Notes under the pieces: model-generated | Databases searched by the model: none | Seen by the model: only the letters and a program-made list of their open reading frames with translations | Told to the model about the DNA's origin: nothing | Position numbers and translations under genes: made by a program | Shown: positions 16,811 through 24,489 of the stretch, in pieces | Numbering within the stretch: the stretch's first letter is position 1 | Layout of the letters: the number at the start of each line of letters is the position of its first letter | Origin: Roseomonas rosulenta | GTDB lineage: Bacteria; Pseudomonadota; Alphaproteobacteria; Acetobacterales; Acetobacteraceae | Direction: 5' to 3' | Length of the DNA stretch: 33,981 nt | NCBI RefSeq assembly: GCF_016106005.1 | Contig: NZ_JACADR010000017.1 | Span: 1-33,981 of the forward strand

Positions 16811-17898
16811 GCACCTTCAACCTTAAGGTGGGCGCTGCCGTCGGCGCCCTCGTCCTCGCGGCGATCCTGGTGCCGACCTTCGAGCGGCCCCCGGTGCAGA
16901 CCACGCAGGGCGGCTTCCGCGGTACCTCGATGGGCACGGTCGTCAATCCGCGCCTGCGTGCCACCACGGTGGCGGCGAGCCAGGTGCCCGCCGCGCCCGA
17001 GGCCGCCGACAATGACGGCGACCGCGCCAGCGCGATCTATCAGAACGTGCAACTTCTTGGCGAACTGTCGAATTCCCAGTTCCTGCGGATCATGCAGTCC
17101 ATGACGGAATGGATCGTCCCGCAGGCGGTGCGCGACGAGGGCAATGGCTGCGCCTATTGCCACAACGTCGAGAACATGGCGTCCGACGAGGTCTACACGA
17201 AGGTGGTCGCGCGCCGGATGCTGCAGATGGTGCGCACCATCAACAACCATCCGCATGTCGGGCAGACGGGCGTCACCTGCTACACCTGCCACCGCGGCCG
17301 GCCCGTGCCTGCCGAGGTCTGGTCCGCGCCCGTGCTGCCGCAGCACGGCCTGCAGGCGCAGACCGGACAGAACCACCCCTCGCCGGCGGCGGGGCTGTCC
17401 TCCATGCCGGTCGATCCCTTCTCTCCCTATCTGCTGGGCGACCGCAACATCCGCGTGATCAGCCAGACTTCGCTGCCACGCTACAACACGACCAGCATCC
17501 AGCAGACCGAGGGCACCTACGCGCTGATGATGCACATGTCCTCGAGCCTCGGGGTCAACTGCACCTTCTGCCACAACAGCCGGTCCTTCGCGGCGTGGGA
17601 GAGCAGCCCGCCGCAGCGTGTGACCGCCTGGCACGGCATCCGCATGGTGCGCGACGTGAACATGTCCTACATCGCGCCGCTCACCCCGCTCTGGGCCGCC
17701 AATCCGAATGGCCCGCCGGAAGCGGGCCCTCGCGTCGCACGCCTCGGACCGGCCGGCGACGCACTCATGGTCAACTGCGCCACATGCCATCGGGGCCTGA
17801 ACAAGCCACTCAACGGGGCCCCGATGCTCCAGGACTATCCCGAACTGCGTGCAATCAGCGGCGGACCTGCCAGGTCGGCAGCTCTCGTTCCGCAGTGA
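16807..17898 (+). CDS. pufC: Reaction centre tetraheme cytochrome c subunit
   Basis: PufC sits on the periplasmic side of the reaction centre and re-reduces the oxidised special pair. The 363-residue protein has exactly four heme motifs: CAYCH (115-119), CYTCH (158-162), CTFCH (252-256) and CATCH (324-328). Methionines placed in helices before the motifs are the likely axial ligands for three hemes. The N terminus has a single hydrophobic segment (about residues 8-23). No lipobox cysteine is seen, so it is probably held by an uncleaved membrane anchor rather than a lipid. The start at 16807 overlaps the pufM stop. A strong terminator follows. Confidence 0.97.
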   Translation: MSTFNLKVGAAVGALVLAAILVPTFERPPVQTTQGGFRGTSMGTVVNPRLRATTVAASQVPAAPEAADNDGDRASAIYQNVQLLGELSNSQFLRIMQSMTEWIVPQAVRDEGNGCAYCHNVENMASDEVYTKVVARRMLQMVRTINNHPHVGQTGVTCYTCHRGRPVPAEVWSAPVLPQHGLQAQTGQNHPSPAAGLSSMPVDPFSPYLLGDRNIRVISQTSLPRYNTTSIQQTEGTYALMMHMSSSLGVNCTFCHNSRSFAAWESSPPQRVTAWHGIRMVRDVNMSYIAPLTPLWAANPNGPPEAGPRVARLGPAGDALMVNCATCHRGLNKPLNGAPMLQDYPELRAISGGPARSAALVPQ

Positions 17899-17942
17899 TG
17901 ACGGCGGCGGCGCCACTCCCCGGTCGCCGCCGGGGATAGGTA

Positions 17943-17975
17943 GGGGGAGCGGCTCGTCCGCTCCCCCCTTTTTTT
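17943..17975 (+). terminator. Intrinsic terminator after pufC, just before crtI
   Basis: A 10-bp stem GGGGGAGCGG/CCGCTCCCCC with a CTCGT loop is followed by one C and seven Ts. This is the clearest rho-independent terminator in the window. It closes the puf operon 44 bases after the pufC stop. The T-run ends 18 bases before the crtI start codon, so any message for crtI must read through it or start inside pufC. Confidence 0.92.
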
Positions 17976-17993
17976 CTTTCGGAGGCATGCAGC

Positions 17994-19520
17994 ATGGCGC
18001 GCGACGGCAACGAGACACCACGCGACTCACGACCGCATGCCGTGGTGATCGGCTCCGGCTTCGGCGGGCTCGCCGCTGCGATCCGCCTCGGTGCGCGGGG
18101 CTGGCGCGTGACGGTGCTCGAGAAGCTCGATGCGCCGGGCGGCCGCGCCTACGTGTTCCGCCAGGACGGCTTCACCTTCGATGCGGGCCCCACCATCATC
18201 ACCGCGCCCTACCTGCTCGAGGAATTGTGGTCGCTGGCCGGGCGGCGCCTGTCGGACGATGTCGACCTGCGGGAGATGAACCCCTTCTACTTCATCCGCT
18301 TCGACGACGGCACGGTGATGCGCTGTTCCGCCGACCTCGAGGCCACCCGCGCCGAGATCCGCCGCATTGCGCCCGAGGATCTGGCCGGCTTCGAACGCTT
18401 CATCCTCGAGAGCGAGAAGATCTACAAGGTCGCCTTCGAGGAACTCGCCGATCGGCCCTTCCACCGCTTCGGCACGCTGCTGAAGGCCGCGCCGGACATG
18501 ATCCGGCTGCAGGGCTACCGCACGGTCTATTCGCGCGTCAGCGACTACTTCTCGAACGAGAAGCTGCGCATCGCCTTCTCCTTCCACCCGCTGCTGATCG
18601 GCGGCAACCCGCTGACCACGACAGCCTATTACTGCCTGATCGCGCATCTGGAGCGCATGCATGGCGTGCACTACGCGATGGGCGGCATGGGTTCGCTCGT
18701 GCAGGGTATGGTGGGGCTGATCGACCGGCTCGGCGGCAGCCTGCGCTGCAACGCCGAGGTCGCACGCATCGAGGTCGACCAGGGCCGCGCCACCGGCGTC
18801 ACGCTCTCCTCCGGGGAGCGGATCGACGCGGACATCGTCGTCTCGAACGCCGATGTCGCCTGGACCTATTCGAAGCTGCTCGGCCACCACAAGCGTCGCC
18901 GCTGGACCGACCGCAGGATCGCCCGCGCGCGATACTCCATGAGCCTCTTCGTCTGGTACTTCGGCACGAAGCGCCGCTACGACGACGTCTACCATCACAC
19001 CATGGTGCTCGGCCCGCGCTACGGCGACCTGCTGCGCGACATCTTCACCCACAAGCGCCTGTCCGAGGATTTCAGCCTCTACCTGCATCGGCCGAGCGCG
19101 AGTGATCCTTCGCTGGCGCCGGAGGGCTGCGATTCCTTCTACGTGCTGGCCCCCGTGCCGCATCTGGGCAGCGGCACCGACTGGACGGCGAAGGCGGAAT
19201 CTTATCGTGCGGCCATCCAGCAGCGGCTCGAGCAGACCGTGCTTCCGGGCCTGGGGGATGCGCTCGTCACCTCCCGCGTGATGACGCCGCAGGATTTCCG
19301 CGACCGGCTGCTATCGGTCAACGGCGCGGCCTTCGCACTGGAGCCGCAGCTCTTCCAGAGCGCCTGGTTCCGTCCGCACAATGTCAGCGAGGAGGTTACT
19401 AACCTGTTCCTCGTGGGCGCGGGCACGCATCCCGGCGCAGGCGTTCCGGGGGTGATCTCCTCGGCCAAGCTGCTCGACCAGGTGGTGCCGGACGCCGTGG
19501 CCTTCGCCCGGACCGCATAG
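17994..19520 (+). CDS. crtI: Phytoene desaturase
   Basis: CrtI is an FAD enzyme that introduces the double bonds turning phytoene into neurosporene or lycopene. The 508-residue protein has the N-terminal dinucleotide motif VVIGSGFGGLAAAIRL, then EKLDAPGGRAYVF and FDAGPTIIT. The family C terminus is FLVGAGTHPGAGVPGVISSAKLL. GGAGG at 17981-17985 is a strong ribosome site for the ATG at 17994. The immediately preceding terminator leaves no room for a separate promoter. The gene converges on crtD with only 15 bases between the stops. Confidence 0.96.
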   Translation: MARDGNETPRDSRPHAVVIGSGFGGLAAAIRLGARGWRVTVLEKLDAPGGRAYVFRQDGFTFDAGPTIITAPYLLEELWSLAGRRLSDDVDLREMNPFYFIRFDDGTVMRCSADLEATRAEIRRIAPEDLAGFERFILESEKIYKVAFEELADRPFHRFGTLLKAAPDMIRLQGYRTVYSRVSDYFSNEKLRIAFSFHPLLIGGNPLTTTAYYCLIAHLERMHGVHYAMGGMGSLVQGMVGLIDRLGGSLRCNAEVARIEVDQGRATGVTLSSGERIDADIVVSNADVAWTYSKLLGHHKRRRWTDRRIARARYSMSLFVWYFGTKRRYDDVYHHTMVLGPRYGDLLRDIFTHKRLSEDFSLYLHRPSASDPSLAPEGCDSFYVLAPVPHLGSGTDWTAKAESYRAAIQQRLEQTVLPGLGDALVTSRVMTPQDFRDRLLSVNGAAFALEPQLFQSAWFRPHNVSEEVTNLFLVGAGTHPGAGVPGVISSAKLLDQVVPDAVAFARTA

Positions 19521-19535
19521 GCCGGGGATCGCGCG

Positions 19536-21065
19536 CTACCGGCCCACCTTCATCGCGATCACGCTGCGGCGCCGGCCGGCACGGTCTTCCAGCAGCCGTG
19601 CCGCTGCCAGACGGCCGGACATGGTCGCCATCGGCACGCCCGGGCCGGGATGGACGCCGCCGCCGGCCAGGTACAGGCCCGCCACGCCGCTGCGTGCCCC
19701 GGGCCGCGCGAAGCTGCCGTTGAAGCCGTGCCCGAGCCGGCCATAGAGCGCCCCGCCCGTGGCGGGAAACAGCGCATGGAAGCCGGCAGGTGTCGTCGCC
19801 ACCTCCGCGCCCGCTTCGCGCCGCACCGTCAGGCCGCAGTCGCGCAGCACGGCGAAGGCGCGCTCGCCCACGGCTTCGGTCGCGGCGCGGTCCATCGGCG
19901 CGCGGTCGCCATCCGGCGGTGCGTTGACCAGCAGCAGCAGGCGTTCGCGCGCGCCGGGGGTCGGGCGTTCCGCGCCGCCGCGATCCTGCGCGCAGACATA
20001 GACGGTCGGCGCCGGCACGATCGCGCGGCGGCGGAAGATCGTCTCGAACTCCGCCTGGTAGTCCTCGGCGAAGAAGACATTGTGGTGGTCGAGCGCAAAG
20101 CCCTCGGTGGGGGCGTGCATGCACCAGGTCACGGCGGAAAGCGTGCGCGCCTCGCGCGGCACGGGCTCGGCCGCGGCGCGCGCGCCGTCGCCGAGCAGCC
20201 CGGCCGCCAGCGCATCCGGCGCGCCGTTGAACACCACGGCGTCGGCCTCGATGCGCTCCCCATCGGACAGCTCGACACCGGTGGCGCGGCCGCGTGCCAC
20301 AAGGATGCGCCGCACCTCGACGCCGAAGCGGAACGTCGCCCCCTGCGATTCCGCGAGGCCACGCACGGCCTCGGCCACGCGCCGCATGCCGCCCTCGACC
20401 AGCCAGACGCCGTCCTGTTCGACATGCGCGATCAGCATCAGCGTGGCGGGGGCGAGGAAGGGGGAGCAGCCGACATAGGTGGCGTAGCGGGCGAACAACT
20501 GCCGCAGCCGCTGGTCGGCAAAATGCTCGCCGAGCGCGTTCCACAGCGTCGCGAAGGGCGATGTGCGCACCAGCCGGTCCACATGCGCGAAGCCGATCCG
20601 CCGCACCAGGTCGAACTGCGACGGACGTTCCGAGGCGATGAAGGGGCCGACCAGCGTGCGGTAGATGCCCTGTGCGCGCGTGCAGAAGGCGCGATAGGCC
20701 GCGGCTTCGCGCGCGCCGGCGAAATCGCCGATCGCCTCGGCGGACCGCGCCACGTCGGCAAACAGGTCGAGCTGCCCGCCGCGCCGCCAGGCATGCCGGG
20801 CGATGATCCCCGCCTCGTGCAGGACCAGGTGATCCTCCAACCGCTGCCCGGCGTCGCCGAACAGCCCGTCGAAGATCCACTTCATCGTGAAGACGGTGGG
20901 GCCGCCGTCGATGCCCACGCCATCGACCTCGACCCGGCGCATCTTGCCGCCGGGGGCGGATGCGCGGTCCAGCACCGTCACCCGTGCCCCGCGCCGTGCG
21001 AGGTCGGCGGCGGCCGCGAGCCCGCCCATGCCCGCACCGACGACGATGACTCGCGGTTCAGCCAT
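19536..21065 (-). CDS. crtD: Methoxyneurosporene/hydroxyneurosporene dehydrogenase
   Basis: CrtD is a CrtI-related FAD enzyme that adds the C3,4 double bond to 1-hydroxy carotenoids in the spheroidene/spirilloxanthin route. The 509-residue protein has the FAD motif VVGAGMGGLAAAADLARRG, the segment APGGKMR, and DGGPTVFTM, which is more CrtD-like than CrtI-like. The C terminus is YLAGGGVHPGPGVPMATMSGRLAA. It lies 6 bases downstream of the DUF2306-like gene, so the two are co-transcribed. Unlike in Rhodobacter, it is not next to crtC, which is 3.4 kb away. Confidence 0.92.
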   Translation of the reverse strand: MAEPRVIVVGAGMGGLAAAADLARRGARVTVLDRASAPGGKMRRVEVDGVGIDGGPTVFTMKWIFDGLFGDAGQRLEDHLVLHEAGIIARHAWRRGGQLDLFADVARSAEAIGDFAGAREAAAYRAFCTRAQGIYRTLVGPFIASERPSQFDLVRRIGFAHVDRLVRTSPFATLWNALGEHFADQRLRQLFARYATYVGCSPFLAPATLMLIAHVEQDGVWLVEGGMRRVAEAVRGLAESQGATFRFGVEVRRILVARGRATGVELSDGERIEADAVVFNGAPDALAAGLLGDGARAAAEPVPREARTLSAVTWCMHAPTEGFALDHHNVFFAEDYQAEFETIFRRRAIVPAPTVYVCAQDRGGAERPTPGARERLLLLVNAPPDGDRAPMDRAATEAVGERAFAVLRDCGLTVRREAGAEVATTPAGFHALFPATGGALYGRLGHGFNGSFARPGARSGVAGLYLAGGGVHPGPGVPMATMSGRLAAARLLEDRAGRRRSVIAMKVGR

Positions 21066-21071
21066 GCGGCC

Positions 21072-21809
21072 TCAGGCAGCGACGGCGCGGCGCGCGGCGA
21101 ATTGCCGGTCCACCGCGCGCCAATGCCACAGGATGATGCCGATGCCCGTGGCGCATGGGATCGCCCACATGATGGGATGCAGCGCCAGCTCCGGCAGGAT
21201 GCGCACCGAACCGAATGCCATGAAGGCGGTGTAGACGGAGATGCCCGCGCCGACCAATGCCTTCACGTGTTCCTTCAGCCAATAGGTCGGCCCGGGCGAC
21301 GAGGCCCATAGGAAGCGCAGATTGGTCACCACCGTCGCGACGCCCACGACGGCGATGCCGTACATCAGCGGCTGTCCGATCAGCCAGCCCTGCAGCGCGC
21401 AGTTCAGCGCGGCGAGCAGCAGCAGGTACTGCAGCGCGATGTTGAGCGGCGTGCGGTTGCGCTCATGCCCGCCGCGCTTGTTCAGCACCGCGAGCCAGCC
21501 ATACCAGGCGAGGTTCACGGTCAGCAGCCCGGTGGTGAGCATCATCCAGCCGAAGATGCCGCGCAGGAAGGATGGCTCGAAACGGCCTTCCAGGTTCGGA
21601 TGCGTGCCGATCGGGTCGATCAGCGTGAGGCTCGCCATGCACATCGCAAGGCAGCCGGTAACGAGCATGCAGCGGTTGAACAGCCGCCCCCACCAGCGGT
21701 GATTGGCACCGCCCTTGCGGCCGATCACCGGGACCCAGAAGGCCAGTGCACCCGTCGCGCCCGTCACGATGTGGGCGGCGACCAGGCTGTGGAACAGGAG
21801 AAGTTCCAT
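21072..21809 (-). CDS. DUF2306-like multi-pass membrane protein upstream of crtD
   Basis: This 245-residue protein has about seven hydrophobic segments. The first part has the pattern H-x3-G-x2-G-A-L (His13) and then GRKGGANHRWWGRLF (His37), like the DUF2306 family, which has no assigned reaction. The paired conserved histidines in or next to membrane helices could bind a metal or heme. The ATG at 21809 is chosen because GAGGG precedes it and the protein then starts with a membrane helix. The frame stays open a further 49 codons across the inverted repeat, which is unlikely to be coding. crtD follows after 6 bases. The call is by pattern only. Confidence 0.6.
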   Translation of the reverse strand: MELLLFHSLVAAHIVTGATGALAFWVPVIGRKGGANHRWWGRLFNRCMLVTGCLAMCMASLTLIDPIGTHPNLEGRFEPSFLRGIFGWMMLTTGLLTVNLAWYGWLAVLNKRGGHERNRTPLNIALQYLLLLAALNCALQGWLIGQPLMYGIAVVGVATVVTNLRFLWASSPGPTYWLKEHVKALVGAGISVYTAFMAFGSVRILPELALHPIMWAIPCATGIGIILWHWRAVDRQFAARRAVAA

Positions 21810-21844
21810 CTTCGATGGCCCTCGCGCTTTGGGCCGACAATCAG

Positions 21845-21868
21845 GCTTGACAGATGCGGCTGTCAAGC
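21845..21868. promoter_or_regulatory. 24-bp inverted repeat in the divergent DUF2306-crtD / P450 control region
   Basis: Nine-base arms GCTTGACAG and CTGTCAAGC flank the centre ATGCGG, giving a perfect inverted repeat. Each arm carries a consensus -35 hexamer (TTGACA), one on each strand, 8 bases apart. The hexamers TGACAG and CTGTCA are those of the PpsR sites before crtE and bchC, but in opposite order. It lies 36 bases before the DUF2306-like gene and about 87 before the chosen P450 start, so it can serve both directions. Confidence 0.7.
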
Positions 21869-21955
21869 AACGGAATGGCGCAGTTGCAAGGGACGTGCGC
21901 CGGTCGTGAAGCGCCCAGAAAGCGGCGGTTCGCCGCGTCGTGCGAGACGGCCGCA

Positions 21956-23338
21956 ATGAGCGCGGCGCTCGCGGTCACCACGGCGCCCTGGGCGCCCTTC
22001 GAGCCGCCGCATCCGCGCTCCCTGCCGGCGGTCATCGCGCTCATCCGCGCCATGCTCGAGGGGGAGGGCAACCTGCTCGGCCTGCTGCCGGCCGAGGCCT
22101 ATCGCATGCCGATCGGCCCGCTGGGATGGTCGCGGCGATCGACCATCATCGTGAACCGGCCGGACCTCGTGCGGCATGTGCTGGCCGATCCGGAAGGCAT
22201 CTTCCCGAAATCCGACCTCATGGTGGAGGCACTCGACCCGCTGATCGGCGATTCGATCTTCGTCTCCTCCGGCGACACCTGGCGGCGCCAGCGCGCCATG
22301 ATCGACCCGGCGCTGACCATGATGCGCGTCAACCGCGCCTTTCCCGCGATGGAGGCCGGCGCGGCTGCGGCGGAGGAGACGCTCGCGCGCAGCGCCGCGC
22401 CCTTCTCCCTCGACCTGATGATGAGCCACCTCACGGCGGACATCATCTGCCGCACGGTCTTCTCCACCAGCCTCGAGAGCCAGGTCGCGCACGAGGTCTT
22501 CGACGCCTTCACCGACTTCGAGCGCTCGGTCGCGCAGGTCGAGATCCGCCGCCTGATCATGGACCGCGCCTGGACGCGCATTCCGCAGAAGCAGCATGTG
22601 CTGGATGCCTGCACGCTGATCCGCGGACATCTCGGCGCGCTGCTCGACACGCACCTGGCTGAAGGTGCGTCCTTCGACGACATCTGCCAGGCGGTGATCG
22701 AGGCGCGCGACATCGAGGGCCGTGCCTTCACGCGCGAGGAACTGATCGACCAGCTCGGCGTGCTGTTCCTGGCAGGGCACGAGACGAGTGCCAGCGCGCT
22801 GACCTGGGTGTTCTTCATCCTGGCCACCCAGCCTGCGCTCGTCGCGCGCCTGCGCGCGGAGATCGCGGAGGTGTGCGGCGATGGGCCCATCACCTTCGAG
22901 CACACGCGCAAGCTGCCCTTCATCCGCAACATCTTCCGCGAGACGCTGCGGCTCTATCCGCCGATCACCTTCCTGCCGCGCGTGGCGAATGTCGCGACCT
23001 CGCTGGACGGGTACCGCGTGAAGCGCGGCGCCCTGGTGATGGTCGCGCCCTGGGTGCTGCACCGCCACAACGCCTACTGGCGCAACCCGCACATCTTCGA
23101 CCCCGACCGGTTCGACCGCGAGGCCGAGATGACCACGGGCGCCTACATCCCCTTCGGCATCGGCCCGCGCGTCTGCGCTGGCGCGGCCTTCGCGCAGGTG
23201 GAGGCGGTGCTGCTGGTCGCGCGCCTGTTCCGCCGCTTCGACTTCCATGTGGCCGCGCCGGAGTCGGTGCGCCCGGCGGCCCGGCTGACCACGCGCCCGG
23301 TCGGGCAGATCATGGTCACCGTGACGCCGGCGCGATGA
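21956..23338 (+). CDS. Cytochrome P450 in the photosynthesis cluster
   Basis: This 460-residue heme monooxygenase is complete. The C-helix segment GDTWRRQR is near residue 106, the I-helix oxygen-activating motif AGHETS at 273-278, the K-helix E-T-L-R at 329-332, and the heme loop FGIGPRVCAG at 400-409 with ligand Cys407. No membrane anchor is seen, so it should be soluble and need ferredoxin-type partners encoded elsewhere. The ATG at 21956 gives a normal length. Earlier in-frame starts at 21854 and 21875 lie in or beside the inverted repeat. The stop overlaps the next ATG (ATGA). Its substrate is unknown; carotenoid is a reasonable guess from context. No crtA-type oxygenase is in the window. 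Confidence 0.93.
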   Translation: MSAALAVTTAPWAPFEPPHPRSLPAVIALIRAMLEGEGNLLGLLPAEAYRMPIGPLGWSRRSTIIVNRPDLVRHVLADPEGIFPKSDLMVEALDPLIGDSIFVSSGDTWRRQRAMIDPALTMMRVNRAFPAMEAGAAAAEETLARSAAPFSLDLMMSHLTADIICRTVFSTSLESQVAHEVFDAFTDFERSVAQVEIRRLIMDRAWTRIPQKQHVLDACTLIRGHLGALLDTHLAEGASFDDICQAVIEARDIEGRAFTREELIDQLGVLFLAGHETSASALTWVFFILATQPALVARLRAEIAEVCGDGPITFEHTRKLPFIRNIFRETLRLYPPITFLPRVANVATSLDGYRVKRGALVMVAPWVLHRHNAYWRNPHIFDPDRFDREAEMTTGAYIPFGIGPRVCAGAAFAQVEAVLLVARLFRRFDFHVAAPESVRPAARLTTRPVGQIMVTVTPAR

Positions 23339-24489
23339 GAACCGTCCTCCTTACCCTGGGACGGCTGCCCAAGGCGCTGGACCTGGCGCGCGCCTTCCAT
23401 GCGGCGGGCTGGCGCGTCGTGGTCGCGGAACCCTTCAAGCGGCATCTGGCCGGCGCGTCGAATACCGTGGCGCGCAGCGTGCAGGTCACCGCGCCGGCGA
23501 CGGACCGCGAGGCCTATCTGCGCGACCTGCTGCGCGTGGTGGAGGAGGATGCCGTCGATCTGGTCGTGCCGGTCTCGGAGGAGGTGGTGCACGTCGCCGC
23601 GCTGCATGGCCGCCTGCCGGCGCGCACGCGGCTCTTTGCCATGCCGCAGGACGCCGTGCTCGCCGCGCACGACAAGGGCAGTTTCGCCGCGCAGTCGGCG
23701 GCCTGGGGGCTGTCCGTGCCGCGCACCCATCCGCTCGGCAGCGAGCAGGCCGCCGCACTGGCCGCGGAACAGGACGTGGTGGTGAAGCCGCTGCATGCGT
23801 GTTCGGGGCGCGGCGTGCGCCTCATCGCGCGTGGTGCGGCGCTGCCACCCGCCGAACCCGATGCGCCAGCGATCGTGCAGGCGCGCGTCCTCGGCATCGA
23901 GCGCAGCACCTGCTCCCTCGTGCATGACGGCTTGGTCAGCGGCACCGTCGTCTACCAGGGCGTGATGCAGTCGGGCTCGGTCAGCATCGCCTTCGAACGC
24001 GTGCAGGACCCGCTGATCGAGGCCTTCGTGCGCGACTACGCCGCCGCCACGCGCTGGACGGGCTTCCTCTCCTTCGATTTCATGCTGGATGGACGGGGGC
24101 AGCCCTTCGCGATCGAGTGCAACCCGCGCACCACCAGCGGCCTGCATTTCTTCGAGGTCGAGGACCTCGCGCGCGCCGTGATCGACCCGGCGCATCCGCT
24201 GCGCCACCGCGCATCGCCGCGCCTGCAGCAATTCTATTCCTGCCTGACCGAGACGCAGCTCTCGCTGTTCCGCGGCGGCGGCTTCCTGCCCAAGCTACGT
24301 GCGCTGGTCACCACGCCCGACGTGACCTGGAGCGCGCGCGACCCGATGCCCTTTCTGACCATGACCTTCACCACCTGGCCGATCATCCGCGCCGCCATGG
24401 CGCAGCGCGCGACCTTCGGGGAGGTCGCGACCCTCGATGTCGGCTGGCGCGCCGAGCACGCGCTCAGCGCAGCGTCCGGGGCACCCTGA
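23335..24489 (+). CDS. ATP-grasp family enzyme coupled to the P450
   Basis: This 384-residue protein has a Rossmann-like pre-ATP-grasp domain (about residues 1-100). An ATP-grasp fold (about 105-290) follows. Lys114 and Lys151 are likely ATP-binding residues, a glycine-rich loop SGRGV spans 157-161, and the metal-binding E-C-N-P-R is at 261-265. The last 95 residues are a separate, hydrophobic-rich tail I do not recognise. ATP-grasp enzymes join a carboxylate to an amine, thiol or similar nucleophile through an acyl phosphate. The ATG overlaps the P450 stop, so the two act together. The 3' end overlaps the convergent crtC by 26 bases. The fold is clear but the substrate is unknown. Confidence 0.85.
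   Translation: MRTVLLTLGRLPKALDLARAFHAAGWRVVVAEPFKRHLAGASNTVARSVQVTAPATDREAYLRDLLRVVEEDAVDLVVPVSEEVVHVAALHGRLPARTRLFAMPQDAVLAAHDKGSFAAQSAAWGLSVPRTHPLGSEQAAALAAEQDVVVKPLHACSGRGVRLIARGAALPPAEPDAPAIVQARVLGIERSTCSLVHDGLVSGTVVYQGVMQSGSVSIAFERVQDPLIEAFVRDYAAATRWTGFLSFDFMLDGRGQPFAIECNPRTTSGLHFFEVEDLARAVIDPAHPLRHRASPRLQQFYSCLTETQLSLFRGGGFLPKLRALVTTPDVTWSARDPMPFLTMTFTTWPIIRAAMAQRATFGEVATLDVGWRAEHALSAASGAP

Noticed and set aside
19520-19544. GGCCGG/CCGGCC inverted repeat between crtI and crtD as a terminator
   Set aside because: Only 6-base arms with a 13-base loop and no T-run on either strand; common by chance in such GC-rich DNA.
21854-21955. Upstream ATG starts for the P450 (21854 and 21875)
   Set aside because: The first lies in the centre of the inverted repeat and the second just after it. 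The added residues do not look like a P450 N terminus, and the 21956 start gives the normal length.
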